64,000 bases of DNA from Mycolicibacterium flavescens. Its GTDB lineage: Bacteria; Actinomycetota; Actinomycetes; Mycobacteriales; Mycobacteriaceae. Shown piece after piece: positions 53,138 to 62,822 of the stretch. Made by a program: the position numbers and the translations under genes. Below the pieces are notes generated by a model, which saw nothing but the letters and a program-made list of their open reading frames with translations, had not been told where the DNA came from and searched no databases. The DNA lies in contig LR134353.1 of the NCBI GenBank assembly GCA_900637135.1, positions 806,001 to 870,000 on the forward strand. Direction: 5' to 3'. Each line of letters opens with the position of its first letter. The stretch's first letter is position 1.

Positions 53138-54739
53138 ATGAAAGCACTGGCCAGGGTGGCTGTCGTCGGGTTGCTGCTCGTCGCGGGCTGCGGCGCCGAC
53201 CGCCCCGAACCCGCCCCGCCGTCCCCGCCGGGCGCGCCGGGCGCCCAGGCCGACGTCCCGCCCCCACTGGTGCCCGCGATGCCCCTACCGGAGAACGCGG
53301 TCGACAACGCGGTGGCCGAACTCGACGGCATGGCCGAGGACCTGATGCGCAAGTCGGGAATCCCCGGTATGGCCGTCGCCGTCGTGCACGGCGGAAAGAC
53401 CGTGTACGCCAAGGGGTTCGGCGTCAAGGATGCCACCAAACCGGAGGAGGACGAGAACCGCGTCGACCCCGACACGGTGTTCCAACTCGCTTCGGTGTCG
53501 AAGTCTCTTGCGGCGACCGTGGTCGCCCACCAGGTCGGTGTCGGCGCCGTCAGCTGGGACACCCCGATCGTGTCCGAGCTGCCCTGGTTCGCGCTGTCCA
53601 ATCCCGTGGTCACCTCGATGGTCACCGTCGGGGACATGATGTCGCACCGTTCCGGACTGCCCGATCACGCCGGCGACATGCTCGAGGATCTCGGATTCGA
53701 CCGCAGGCAGGTGCTGGACCGGATGCGCCAGCTTCCGCTGGACCCGTTCCGGATCTCGTACGCGTACACGAACTTCGGGTACACCGCGGGGGCCGAGGCG
53801 GTCGCGGTCGGCGCGGGCAAGCCGTGGGAGGTGTTGGCCGACGAGGTGCTGTTCCGTCCACTGGGTATGGGGCAGACCAGCTACCGGTTCACCGACTATC
53901 GCGCGCGACCCAACCGCGCGGCCGGCCACATCCACATGGACGGGCGCTACGAACCGGCCTTCGTCCGTGACGCCGACCCGGAAGCACCGGCGGGCGGGGC
54001 GAGTTCGTCGGTCAACGACATGACCCGATGGCTGGCCATGGTGCTGGCCAACGGAAGTCATGACGGCAAACAGATCGTCGCCCCGAAGGCCCTGCTGCCC
54101 GCACTCACACCGCAGATCGTGTCGAGCCCGGCGAGCGAACCCGCGGCCCGGTCGGGCTTCTACGGGTTCGGTTTCAACGTCAGCTCGACCTCGGCGGCGC
54201 GCATGGAGCTGAGCCACTCAGGCGCCTTCGAACTGGGCACCGGAACGACCTTCCTGATCCTGCCGTCGGCCGACGTCGCGATCGTCGCGCTCACCAACGC
54301 CACCCCTTCTGGGGTCTCGGAGGCACTGACCGCGCAGTTCGCCGATCTGGTGCAGTTCGGCGAGGTGCGCGAGGACTGGTACGGCCTCTACAGCGCGGCG
54401 TTCGCCGACATGGAGAAGCCGGTGGGGTCCCTGGTCGGCAAGCAGCCACCGGCCAATCCTGTGCCCGCTGCGCCGCTCGCGTCGTACGTGGGCACCTACC
54501 GCAACGACTACTGGGGGCCCGCCCGAATCACCGAACGCGACGGCGAGCTGCGGTTGGCGCTGGGTTCGAAGCTCGATGTGCCGCTCAAACACTGGGACGG
54601 CAACACCTTCACGTTCTCCTTCATCACCGAGAACGCGCCGCCGGGAACGGTTTCCACCGCGGTGTTCGATGGGGTCGATCGTGACAAGCTCACGCTGGAG
54701 TATTTCGACACGTTCAAGAAGGGCACGTTCGTCAAGTGA
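53138..54739 (+). CDS. Serine hydrolase lipoprotein, class C beta-lactamase/PBP family (Rv0907-like)
   Basis: 533 residues. Lipoprotein signal peptide with lipobox LVAGC (Cys18), then a proline-rich linker. The catalytic domain has SxxK (Ser119-V-S-Lys122), YTN and HSG motifs, as in class C beta-lactamases and esterases. The C-terminal ~100 residues look like a DUF3471-type beta domain ([11 protein letters not shown]). Expected on the outer face of the membrane, acting on peptidoglycan peptides or esters. Its stop overlaps the ctpE start (GTGA). Same position as Rv0907. Confidence 0.92.
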   Translation: MKALARVAVVGLLLVAGCGADRPEPAPPSPPGAPGAQADVPPPLVPAMPLPENAVDNAVAELDGMAEDLMRKSGIPGMAVAVVHGGKTVYAKGFGVKDATKPEEDENRVDPDTVFQLASVSKSLAATVVAHQVGVGAVSWDTPIVSELPWFALSNPVVTSMVTVGDMMSHRSGLPDHAGDMLEDLGFDRRQVLDRMRQLPLDPFRISYAYTNFGYTAGAEAVAVGAGKPWEVLADEVLFRPLGMGQTSYRFTDYRARPNRAAGHIHMDGRYEPAFVRDADPEAPAGGASSSVNDMTRWLAMVLANGSHDGKQIVAPKALLPALTPQIVSSPASEPAARSGFYGFGFNVSSTSAARMELSHSGAFELGTGTTFLILPSADVAIVALTNATPSGVSEALTAQFADLVQFGEVREDWYGLYSAAFADMEKPVGSLVGKQPPANPVPAAPLASYVGTYRNDYWGPARITERDGELRLALGSKLDVPLKHWDGNTFTFSFITENAPPGTVSTAVFDGVDRDKLTLEYFDTFKKGTFVK

Positions 54740-57138
54740 CAGCCGCACCCGAGATTCAGGCCACCGGGCTGACCGAACCCGAGGTCGCACAACGCATCGC
54801 CGAAGGCAAGACCAACGACGTCCCGACGCGGGCGGCACGCAGCGTGTCCGACATCGTGCGGGCCAACGTGTTCACCCGCATCAACGCGATCCTCGGGGTG
54901 CTGCTGATCATCGTGCTGTCCACCGGCTCGATCATCAACGGCGCCTTCGGGTTACTCATCATCGCCAACAGCGGCATCGGCATCATCCAGGAGTTGCGGG
55001 CCAAGCGGACACTGGACAAGCTCGCGATTGTCGGTCAGACGAAACCGTTGGTGCGCAGGCAGACCGGCGCCGGATCGGCTGCCCAACAGCTCAGCCCCAG
55101 CGACATCGTCCTCGACGACATCATCGAACTCGGACCCGGCGACCAGATCGTGGTCGACGGCGAGGTGCTCGAGGAGGCCAACCTCGAGGTCGATGAATCG
55201 CTGCTCACCGGGGAAGCCGACCCGATCGCGAAAGACGCGGGCGACCGGGTGATGTCGGGTAGCTTCGTCGTCGCGGGCACCGGCGCCTACCGCGCCACCA
55301 AGGTCGGCAGGGAGGCGTACGCGGCCAAGCTCGCAGAGGAGGCCAGCAAGTTCACGCTGGTGAACTCCGAACTGCGCAGCGGCATCAACAAGATCCTGCA
55401 GTTCATCACGTACCTGTTGATTCCCGCCGGGCTGCTGACCATCTACACCCAGCTGTTCACCACGGAGTCCGGATGGAAGCGGTCGGTGCTGGCGATGGTC
55501 GGCGCGCTGGTGCCGATGGTGCCCGAGGGCCTGGTCTTGATGACGTCGATCGCGTTCGCTGTCGGCGTGATTCGGCTGGGCCGCAGGCAGTGCCTGGTCA
55601 ACGAATTGCCCGCGATCGAAGGCCTGGCGCGCGTGGACGTCGTCTGCGCCGATAAGACCGGCACGTTGACCGAGAACGGTATGCGCGTCTCGGATCTCGA
55701 GCAGCTCGACGAGGCCGACGTCGGAAACATCCTCGCGCAGCTCGCCGCCGACGATGCCCGCCCGAACGCGAGCATGCAGGCCATCGCCGAGGCATACAAG
55801 ATGCCGCCCGGCTGGACAGCGACGGCCACCGCGCCGTTCAAGTCAGCCACCAAGTGGAGCGGCGCGTCCTATGGGGAGCACGGCAATTGGGTGATCGGCG
55901 CCCCTGACGTGCTGTGCGCACCGGGCTCGCCGATCGCCGAACAGGCCGAACGGATCGGCTCCTCCGGCCTGCGGGTGCTGTTGCTCGGGGCCAGCGACCT
56001 GCCCGTCGACCACCCCGACGCCCCCGGCTGCGTGACCCCAGCCGCGCTCGTCGTCCTCGAGCAGCGCATGCGGCCCGACGCGCACGACACACTCGATTAC
56101 TTTGCCTCCCAGAAGGTCTCGATCAAGGTCATCTCCGGAGACAACGCGGTGTCCGTGGGCGCGGTCGCGGGATCGCTGGGCCTGCACGGCGAGTGCATGG
56201 ATGCCAGGAACCTGCCGGAGTCCACCGAGGCGCTGGCCGACGCGCTCGAATCGCACACCACCTTCGGTCGAGTCCGCCCCGACCAGAAGCGAGCGATGGT
56301 GCACGCCCTGCAGTCCCGGGGGCACACGGTCGCGATGACCGGTGACGGGGTCAACGACGTGCTCGCGCTCAAGGATGCCGACATCGGCGTCGCGATGGGG
56401 TCGGGAAGCTCGGCGTCGCGCGCCGTGGCTCAGATCGTGTTGTTGGACAACAAATTTGCGACGCTGCCGTATGTCGTCGGCGAAGGTCGCCGGGTGATCG
56501 GCAACATCGAACGCGTCTCGAACCTGTTTCTGACCAAGACCGTGTACTCGGTGCTGTTGGCGACGTTCGTCGGCCTGGCCGGTCTGGCGTCGAAGTTCTT
56601 CGGCACCGACCCGCTGCTGTTCCCGTTCCAGCCGATCCACGTCACGATCGCGGCGTGGTTCACGATCGGAATCCCGGCGTTCATCCTGTCGCTGGCCCCG
56701 AACAAGGAGCGCGCCCATCCGGGGTTCGTGCGGCGGGTGATGACGGCGGCCCTGCCGTCGGGTCTGGTCATCGGCGTCGCGACGTTCACCTCGTATCTGG
56801 CCGCGTATCAGGGTCGCGAGGCCACGGCTGTCGAGCAGACCCAGGCGTCGACCGCGGCGCTGATCACCTTGCTGGTCGGGGCCATCTGGGTGTTGGCAGT
56901 GGTGGCGCGGCCCTACGAGTGGTGGCGGGTCGCGTTGGTCGCCCTCTCCGGCCTGGCCTATGTCGTGATCTTCTCCATACCGCTGGCGCAGGAGCTGTTC
57001 ATGCTCGACATCTCCAACGTCAAGACGACGTCGATCGCGTTGGCCATCGGCGTGGTCACGGCCGCCGCGATCGAGGTGATCTGGTGGGTGCAGGGTGCGG
57101 TGCTGGGAGAGCGCCGTCGGCTGTGGCGCGCCGAGTAG
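54736..57138 (+). CDS. ctpE: P-type cation ATPase CtpE
   Basis: 800 residues, matching Rv0908. Actuator motif TGEADP (~157), phosphorylated Asp306 in DKTGT, hinge TGDGVND (~536), and eight to ten transmembrane segments. In mycobacteria CtpE is reported to take up calcium. The GTG start overlaps the preceding stop by 4 bp. It lies in the conserved echA6-to-SRPBCC order. Confidence 0.95.
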   Translation: MTAAPEIQATGLTEPEVAQRIAEGKTNDVPTRAARSVSDIVRANVFTRINAILGVLLIIVLSTGSIINGAFGLLIIANSGIGIIQELRAKRTLDKLAIVGQTKPLVRRQTGAGSAAQQLSPSDIVLDDIIELGPGDQIVVDGEVLEEANLEVDESLLTGEADPIAKDAGDRVMSGSFVVAGTGAYRATKVGREAYAAKLAEEASKFTLVNSELRSGINKILQFITYLLIPAGLLTIYTQLFTTESGWKRSVLAMVGALVPMVPEGLVLMTSIAFAVGVIRLGRRQCLVNELPAIEGLARVDVVCADKTGTLTENGMRVSDLEQLDEADVGNILAQLAADDARPNASMQAIAEAYKMPPGWTATATAPFKSATKWSGASYGEHGNWVIGAPDVLCAPGSPIAEQAERIGSSGLRVLLLGASDLPVDHPDAPGCVTPAALVVLEQRMRPDAHDTLDYFASQKVSIKVISGDNAVSVGAVAGSLGLHGECMDARNLPESTEALADALESHTTFGRVRPDQKRAMVHALQSRGHTVAMTGDGVNDVLALKDADIGVAMGSGSSASRAVAQIVLLDNKFATLPYVVGEGRRVIGNIERVSNLFLTKTVYSVLLATFVGLAGLASKFFGTDPLLFPFQPIHVTIAAWFTIGIPAFILSLAPNKERAHPGFVRRVMTAALPSGLVIGVATFTSYLAAYQGREATAVEQTQASTAALITLLVGAIWVLAVVARPYEWWRVALVALSGLAYVVIFSIPLAQELFMLDISNVKTTSIALAIGVVTAAAIEVIWWVQGAVLGERRRLWRAE

Positions 57139-57148
57139 CCTTGGACGC

Positions 57149-57418
57149 ATGGCATTTCTCGACAAGGTGAAGAATCTGCTGGCCCGCAACGCCGACAAGG
57201 TGGACACCGCGATCGACAAGGCCGGTGACATCGTCGACCGCAAGACGCAGGGCAAATACGCTCAGCACGTCGACAAGGTCCAGGACGCGGCGCGCAACTA
57301 CGTCAACAAGGACAACCCGTCGGCGCAGGGCGCACCGCAGCAGCCGCCCCAGGCTCCGCCGCCGCAGCAGCCGCCACCACCGCCCCAACAGCCTCCGACT
57401 GCTCCGCCCACCTCGTAG
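57149..57418 (+). CDS. Small antitoxin-like protein (Rv0909 family) with Pro/Gln-rich tail
   Basis: 89 residues. Residues 1-56 (MAFLDKVKNLLARNADKVD..., KAGDIVDRKTQGKYAQHVDKV) match the MT0933-type antitoxin family, paired with the downstream gene as a proposed toxin-antitoxin system in M. tuberculosis. The remaining ~33 residues are almost only Pro, Gln, Ala and Thr, making this longer than the ~59-residue M. tuberculosis protein. ATG 10 bp after ctpE; next gene 3 bp downstream. Confidence 0.88.
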   Translation: MAFLDKVKNLLARNADKVDTAIDKAGDIVDRKTQGKYAQHVDKVQDAARNYVNKDNPSAQGAPQQPPQAPPPQQPPPPPQQPPTAPPTS

Positions 57419-57421
57419 CGC

Positions 57422-57871
57422 ATGGCCAAACTCTCCGTATCCGTCGACGTACCCCTGCCGCCGGAGCAGGCCTGGTCGTGCGCATCCGACCTCGCCCGCT
57501 ACAAGGAGTGGCTGAGCATCCACCGGGTGTGGCGCAGCAAGTTGCCCGAAACGCTGGAGAAGGGCACGACGCTGGAGTCGATCGTCGAGGTCAAGGGCAT
57601 GCCGAACCGGATCAAATGGACCATCGTGCACTACCGTCCGCCGGAGTCGATGACGCTCAACGGCGACGGCAAGGGCGGCGTCAAGGTCAAGCTGATCGGC
57701 AAGGTGCGCCCTGCCGAGAAGGACCCCGCCGGATCGACGGTCACGTTCGACGTGCATCTCGGCGGTCCCGCGCTGTTCGGCCCCATCGGCATGGTGGTCG
57801 CCGGAGCGCTCAAGGGCGACATCCAGGAGTCACTGAACAGGTTCAAGTCGGTGTTCGCGCCGGCCCAGTAG
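57422..57871 (+). CDS. SRPBCC-family protein, Rv0910-like proposed toxin
   Basis: 149 residues of the START/Bet v1-like SRPBCC fold (VDVPLPPEQAWSCASDLARYKEWLSIHRVW), with a hydrophobic ligand cavity expected. The M. tuberculosis counterpart Rv0910 has been proposed as the toxin of the Rv0909-Rv0910 pair; a lipid- or polyketide-binding role is an alternative for this fold. Starts 3 bp after the small partner, so they are cotranscribed. Confidence 0.9.
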   Translation: MAKLSVSVDVPLPPEQAWSCASDLARYKEWLSIHRVWRSKLPETLEKGTTLESIVEVKGMPNRIKWTIVHYRPPESMTLNGDGKGGVKVKLIGKVRPAEKDPAGSTVTFDVHLGGPALFGPIGMVVAGALKGDIQESLNRFKSVFAPAQ

Positions 57872-57887
57872 GCGAGTGGGGATCGGG

Positions 57888-58175
57888 TTAGAGCGAGCCG
57901 CCGGCGAGGGCGTACTCGCCGAACGGCTCGGCCGATGCCTCCCGGACGAGGCGGCGCTTCTCGAGGCTGCCGTCGAGGAAAAGGGTGGCCCTGGCGCCGA
58001 CGAGGTGAAGTACCGCCAGAACTCCGGCGATCAGGGCGACGGTCGAGTGCCCGATGAGGAATGCGGCGAGGCAAGCGGTCGAGGCGAACAAGGCTGCCGC
58101 ATGCAGAAGCAGCGCCAGCGTGGCCAGCCCGTCGGAGGCAGGCGACCCGTCGGCGGTCGGCATGTGGTTGGTCAT
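57888..58175 (-). CDS. Small membrane protein
   Basis: 95 residues with two or three hydrophobic helices (TLALLLHAAALFASTACLAAFLIGH; ALIAGVLAVLHLVGA) and a polar C-terminus. The ATG at 58175 is chosen because GGAGG lies 6 bases upstream; the ATG at 58181 is too close to it. No recognised family. It converges on the SRPBCC gene with a 16-bp gap. Confidence 0.7.
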   Translation of the reverse strand: MTNHMPTADGSPASDGLATLALLLHAAALFASTACLAAFLIGHSTVALIAGVLAVLHLVGARATLFLDGSLEKRRLVREASAEPFGEYALAGGSL

Positions 58176-58260
58176 TGTCATCCTCCAGAAGAGCAACTCG
58201 CTTCATACCCGTGCGGAATCAGCACCAAACCAAGATCATCTGTGACACCAGACACATACG

Positions 58261-59733
58261 TCACCGCGGCACTGATCGCACCCGGTCGCGCAGCTCCCGC
58301 TTGAGCACCTTGCCGTAGCTGTTCTTCGGCAGTTCATCGATGAACTCGTAGCGTTTCGGGCGCTTGAACCGGGCGATGCGGTCGAGCAGATGCGCATCCA
58401 ACTCGTCGGCCGACGCCGACCCGACGATGAACGCCACCACCACCTCGCCCCACTCCTCGTCCGGCGCGCCGACCACGCCGGCCTCGACGACACCGGGATG
58501 TTCGAGCAGCACCTCCTCGACCTCGCGGGGGTAAATGTTGCTGCCGCCGCTGATCACGACGTCCTTGGACCGGTCCCGCAAGGTGAGCAAACCGCGGTCG
58601 TCGAACGAACCCATGTCGCCGGTGTGCAGCCAGCCGTTCTGCAGGGTCGCGGCGGTCGCCTGCGGGTTCTCCCAGTAGCCCGACATGACGACGTCGCCGC
58701 GGCACACGATCTCGCCGATCTCGCCGACCTCGGCCGGTATCCCGTCGGCCCTGCGCACCGCGACGTCCACCCCGGACCGGGCGTAGCCGACCGATCCTAG
58801 AACCGCATCGTCGGCGCCGACGTGATCGGCTCGGCGCAGCCCGGTGATGGTCATCGGCGCTTCCCCCTGGCCGTACAGCTGCACGAAGACCGGGCCGAAC
58901 GCGGCCATCGCCTTCTTCAGGCTCTCGACGTACATCGGACCACCGCCGTAGACGATGGTTCGCAGGTTGTCCGGGCAGGCGCGGCCGGTCTGCACCAGGC
59001 GCTGGACCATGGTGGGCGCGAGGAACGCGCTGCAGCCGGGATGGCGCTCGCACAGGTCGAGGAACTCGTTCGGCTCGAACGCCCCGGACTCGGGGATCAC
59101 CTGGCGCGCCGCGCGCAGCACGTACGGCGGAATGTAGAGTCCCGAGCCGTGCGACATCGGCGCGCCGTGCACCAGGGTGCAGTTCTCGTCGGGGGAGTCG
59201 AAGTCGGCCAGGTGTGACACCGTCATCGCCATCAGATTGCGGTGCGACAGCATCGCACCCTTGGACTTCCCGGTTGTGCCGCTGGTGTAGAACAGCCAGG
59301 CCAAGGTCTCGGGATCGGTGGTCGGCGGTTCCGAAAGCCCCGCGCTGAACCAGGTTTCGTAGTCGTCGGTGCGGACGACCGTGATCGGGACGTCCGTTTC
59401 CGGTGTGAGCGCTGACGCGATCTTCGGCGAGGCGAACACCTGCGCCGCGCCGGAATCCTCGAGGATCTGCACCATCTCCCGCGGGTGCAGCTTGTAGTTG
59501 ATGGGAACGTACACACATTCGGCCGCCCACACCCCGAACATCAGCTCGATGATCTGCGGAGAGTTCTCGCTGGCGACGGCGATCCGCGTGCCCGGCGCAC
59601 CGAGCGAGGTGGCCAACCGCAGGGACCGCTCCCGCAGCTGTGCCCACGTTTGGTGTTGGCGCTCACCGTGATACACCGCACCTCGGTCACCGAAGCGGCT
59701 GGCGGCCTGATCGAGCAGCGCGAACAGGTTCAT
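58261..59733 (-). CDS. Acyl-CoA synthetase (AMP-dependent ligase)
   Basis: 490 residues. AMP-binding loop FYTSGTTGKSKGA, YGQGEAP, GWLHTGDMG, and the C-terminal catalytic lysine in NSYGKVLKREL. It activates a carboxylic acid to its CoA thioester. The start ATG overlaps the stop of the upstream dehydrogenase gene (ATGA), so it is the last gene of the operon. The substrate is not predictable from sequence; the operon suggests a cyclic or aromatic acid. Confidence 0.9.
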   Translation of the reverse strand: MNLFALLDQAASRFGDRGAVYHGERQHQTWAQLRERSLRLATSLGAPGTRIAVASENSPQIIELMFGVWAAECVYVPINYKLHPREMVQILEDSGAAQVFASPKIASALTPETDVPITVVRTDDYETWFSAGLSEPPTTDPETLAWLFYTSGTTGKSKGAMLSHRNLMAMTVSHLADFDSPDENCTLVHGAPMSHGSGLYIPPYVLRAARQVIPESGAFEPNEFLDLCERHPGCSAFLAPTMVQRLVQTGRACPDNLRTIVYGGGPMYVESLKKAMAAFGPVFVQLYGQGEAPMTITGLRRADHVGADDAVLGSVGYARSGVDVAVRRADGIPAEVGEIGEIVCRGDVVMSGYWENPQATAATLQNGWLHTGDMGSFDDRGLLTLRDRSKDVVISGGSNIYPREVEEVLLEHPGVVEAGVVGAPDEEWGEVVVAFIVGSASADELDAHLLDRIARFKRPKRYEFIDELPKNSYGKVLKRELRDRVRSVPR

Positions 59734-60509
59734 TGTCGGGCCACCCACTCGGAGGTCAGCGCGAAGTCCGACAAGTACTTCGTCGAACTCCAGCCGCCGT
59801 CGACGACGATCGTCTGACCGTTGATGAAGCTCGCACCCTCCGAGCACAGGAACGCCACGGTGCTGGCGATGTCGTTAACCTCGCCCAACCGCGGGTACGG
59901 GGTCATCTCGGTGTTGATCTTGCGGAATCGCTCGTCTTCGAGGCGTGTCGCCACCATAGGCGTCAGCGTGACCCCGGGAGCCACTGCGTTACAACGGATT
60001 CCCTGTGGGCCGTACTGGCATGCGATGTGCTGGGTCAGCGAGGTCAAGCCGCCCTTGGCCGCTGAGTATGCACCACCGCGAAGGCCGCCGACGACGGCGA
60101 ACGTCGATGTCACGTTGACGATCCCGGAGCCGGACTCCATGTGCTCGATCACGTCGCGGGCCAACCGGAACGGTGCCCGCAGCATCAATCCCAAAAAGTA
60201 GTCCAGGGATTCGTCGTCGGTTTCGTGCAACGGCTTGGGGCTTCCGACGCCGGCATTGTTGACCAGGAAGTCGATGCGGCCCCAACGGTCCAGCGCGGCT
60301 TGCACGATGGTCTGTGGCGCCTCGTCGGCGGTGAGGTCGACGGCGACCGTCGCGACGCGGTCGGTGTCACCGATCGCCTTCTCCAGCCCGGCGAGCCGGG
60401 TGCCGTCGCGGCCGGTACCGAGCACCGCCATGCCCGCCTCGGCCAGTTTGGTCGCGCAACCGAATCCGATGCCGCTGCTCGCCCCGGTCACGATCGCTAC
60501 CTGAACCAT
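59730..60509 (-). CDS. Short-chain dehydrogenase/reductase
   Basis: 259 residues of classical SDR fold: cofactor motif TGASSGIG (8-15), NNAG (84-87), catalytic Ser135, Tyr148 and Lys152 (YSAAK). It oxidises or reduces a hydroxyl/ketone using NAD(P). Coupled to the downstream ligase by a 4-bp overlap and 22 bp from the upstream ligase, so it probably acts on a hydroxyacyl-CoA or hydroxy acid of the same pathway. Confidence 0.93.
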   Translation of the reverse strand: MVQVAIVTGASSGIGFGCATKLAEAGMAVLGTGRDGTRLAGLEKAIGDTDRVATVAVDLTADEAPQTIVQAALDRWGRIDFLVNNAGVGSPKPLHETDDESLDYFLGLMLRAPFRLARDVIEHMESGSGIVNVTSTFAVVGGLRGGAYSAAKGGLTSLTQHIACQYGPQGIRCNAVAPGVTLTPMVATRLEDERFRKINTEMTPYPRLGEVNDIASTVAFLCSEGASFINGQTIVVDGGWSSTKYLSDFALTSEWVARQ

Positions 60510-60531
60510 TCTTGCTCCTCGTGTCCGGCGG

Positions 60532-62076
60532 TCATGTCAGGGCCGCTCGTATCCGATGCTTCAACACTTTTCCGGCGTCGTTCTTGGGCAACGCCTCCCA
60601 CACCACCACCTGCTCGGGTGCTTTGAAGCGGGCCACGCCGTGCTCCTCCAGAAGCCTCCGCATGCCCGCCACGTCGGGAGTCGGCTGATCGGTCGCGACG
60701 ACGACGGCACACGCCCGCTCGCCGGTGCGCTCGTCGGGTATGCCGACGACGGCGATCTCCGCGACGCCGGGATGGCCGATGAGAATGTCCTCGATTTCCT
60801 TGGGCGAGATGTTCTCCCCGTTGCGGATGATGATGTCCTTGGCGCGACCGGTGACGACGAGAAAGCCGTCGTCGACCCACCGACCGAGGTCACCGGTGCG
60901 GAAGTAGCCGTCGCCGTCGAACGCGTCGGTCTCGTCTTCGGGATGCAGGTAGCCCACGAGCATCTGCGGCCCGCGGGCGCGGATCTCGCCGCCTATCAGT
61001 TCGATGTCCGCGATACCCGGCCTGCCGTCGGTGTCGGCGGCGTGCTCGGTGTCGTCGAGTGAGCCGACCGTGGTCACCGGGACCTCGGTCGAACCGTACA
61101 CGCGGGACACCGCCGCCCTTTCGAAATAGGCGGTGGCGCTGCGGATCAGCGACGGCGGGACCGACGCGCCACCGCAGATGAACACCTTCAGCTCCGGTAG
61201 TCGCGTTCCGGCCCGCTCGGCGGCGGCGAGCAACCCGTCGAGGAAAGGCGTGGCCCCCGCCATATGCGTGACCCGCTCGTCGAGCATCAACGTCACCGCG
61301 GCATCCGGATCCCAGCGCTGCATCAGCACCGCGGTGCTGCCCAGTAACAGGGGGCACTCGAACGCATAGATCGACCCGCCGATGTGCGCGATCGGGGACG
61401 GTACGAGGAACGTGTCGCCCGCCGCGACGCGCCAGTGCTCGCCGATCTGACGGATCAGCGCATGGATCGAGTTGTGGGTGTGCAGCACGCCTTTCGGCCG
61501 GCCGGTGGTCCCCGAGGTGTAGAGGATCATCCGCACCGTGTCGGCGTTCAACACCGGCAGGACGCCCGCGCCACCGCTGCCCAAGAGGGTCTCGAACGGC
61601 GTGTGGTCGCCCGCGTCACCCCGCACGACGACGACTTCGGGCGGGGCGGACATCGCACCGGTGACGCGATCCAGCATCGCCACGTAGTCGTGTTTGTTGA
61701 AGGCGGACGGCACGAAGACCGCCCGAACGTCGGCATCCTGCAGGATGAACGTCAGCTCGTGGTCGCGCAGCGACGGCAGTATGGGGTTGACCACCATGCC
61801 CGCCAACGTCGCCCCGTGGTAGATGACCGCGGCCTCGTGCCAGTTCGGCAGCATGAACGACACCACGCTGCCCGCGGGCATGCGGGACATCAACGTGTGC
61901 GCCAGCGCCACGGCGCGGTCATACAGCTCGCGACACGTGAGCCGGATGTCGCCGTCCACCAACACGGTCCGGTCGGGCGTCGAGGTGGCCGCGTCGCGCA
62001 GCGCGTCGGCCAGCGTGTCATGTACCCACAGGCCGCGCCGGTAGGCGTCGGCGCTGCGCTTCTCGTCGACACGCAC
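60532..62076 (-). CDS. Acyl-CoA synthetase, cyclohexanecarboxylate-CoA ligase-like
   Basis: 514 residues from a GTG at 62076, which lies 8 bp after the regulator stop; a longer in-frame extension runs into the regulator gene and has no ligase similarity. AMP-binding LYTSGTTGRPKGV, GGASVPPSL, YGSTEVPVTT, YFRTGDLGRW and catalytic lysine in DAGKVLKHRI. The N-terminal VDEKRSADAYRRGLW pattern resembles alicyclic-acid CoA ligases. Probably the first activation step of the operon's pathway. Confidence 0.9.
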   Translation of the reverse strand: MRVDEKRSADAYRRGLWVHDTLADALRDAATSTPDRTVLVDGDIRLTCRELYDRAVALAHTLMSRMPAGSVVSFMLPNWHEAAVIYHGATLAGMVVNPILPSLRDHELTFILQDADVRAVFVPSAFNKHDYVAMLDRVTGAMSAPPEVVVVRGDAGDHTPFETLLGSGGAGVLPVLNADTVRMILYTSGTTGRPKGVLHTHNSIHALIRQIGEHWRVAAGDTFLVPSPIAHIGGSIYAFECPLLLGSTAVLMQRWDPDAAVTLMLDERVTHMAGATPFLDGLLAAAERAGTRLPELKVFICGGASVPPSLIRSATAYFERAAVSRVYGSTEVPVTTVGSLDDTEHAADTDGRPGIADIELIGGEIRARGPQMLVGYLHPEDETDAFDGDGYFRTGDLGRWVDDGFLVVTGRAKDIIIRNGENISPKEIEDILIGHPGVAEIAVVGIPDERTGERACAVVVATDQPTPDVAGMRRLLEEHGVARFKAPEQVVVWEALPKNDAGKVLKHRIRAALT

Positions 62077-62084
62077 TGCCCGGC

Positions 62085-62822
62085 CTAACCCTTGATCCGG
62101 CGCATCGTCATCGAGTGCCGGTACCGCGACGAGGGATGGGTGTTGATGGTCACCTGCGCGACCTCGCCGTCGGAGGTGGTGTAGGCGCGGCGCATCTCCA
62201 GAGCCGCGCTGCCCGCATCGACCTTGAGCGCCCTGGCGAGATCCGGCGACACGGTGATGGCCGCCATCTCCTGATGCACCTCGACGATGCTGACCCCGAA
62301 CAGGTCCTCGATCAGCGGGAAGATCGGTCCCGAATGGCGTTGCAACAGCCGCCCAACCGCCGCGAACGCCCGATTGATGTAGTACTCGGTGGTGCAGACG
62401 GGTGTGTCGCTGCCCTCGTTCTGCCGGCAGCCGCGGACCGCCAGCCACTGCGTACCTGCCTCCAGCCCGGTGCGGTCAGCCAGTTCGTCGTCGACGGTGA
62501 CCATCGCGTTGGACTCGATCGTGAGCTGGGCGCCGGCCGCGAACGCCAGCAGGTCATCGATCGAAACGACGTCTTGCGCATACGAATTGGATGCGGGACG
62601 AGGGACCACGAGGGTGCCTGCCCGTGGCCGCGACGCGACCAGGTTGTCCTCCCGCAGCCGGCGCAGCGCCTCGCGGACGGTGTAGCGGCTGACCGCGAAG
62701 CGTTCGCACAGTTGCTGTTCGGTCGGCAGCTGTGAGCCGACGGGGTAGATCCCGTCGACGATCTCCTTGCGTAAGGTGCGCGCCACCTGCAGGTAGCGAT
62801 GGTCGGTGGGGCTGACGGTCAT
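62085..62822 (-). CDS. GntR/HutC-family transcriptional regulator with UTRA domain
   Basis: 245 residues. N-terminal winged helix (YLQVARTLRKEI; QLPTEQQLCERFAVSRYTVREALRRLREDNLV) and C-terminal UTRA ligand-binding domain with TTEYYINRAF. Its ATG overlaps the stop of the propeller gene (ATGA), and it sits 8 bp before the ligase. It is embedded in the operon it probably controls, responding to a pathway acid or CoA ester. Confidence 0.93.
   Translation of the reverse strand: MTVSPTDHRYLQVARTLRKEIVDGIYPVGSQLPTEQQLCERFAVSRYTVREALRRLREDNLVASRPRAGTLVVPRPASNSYAQDVVSIDDLLAFAAGAQLTIESNAMVTVDDELADRTGLEAGTQWLAVRGCRQNEGSDTPVCTTEYYINRAFAAVGRLLQRHSGPIFPLIEDLFGVSIVEVHQEMAAITVSPDLARALKVDAGSAALEMRRAYTTSDGEVAQVTINTHPSSRYRHSMTMRRIKG

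Noticed and set aside
62077-62448. N-terminal extension of the acyl-CoA ligase into the regulator gene
   Set aside because: The extra ~124 residues are low-complexity Arg/Gly/His sequence overlapping the GntR coding region in another frame; the ligase similarity begins just after the GTG at 62076.
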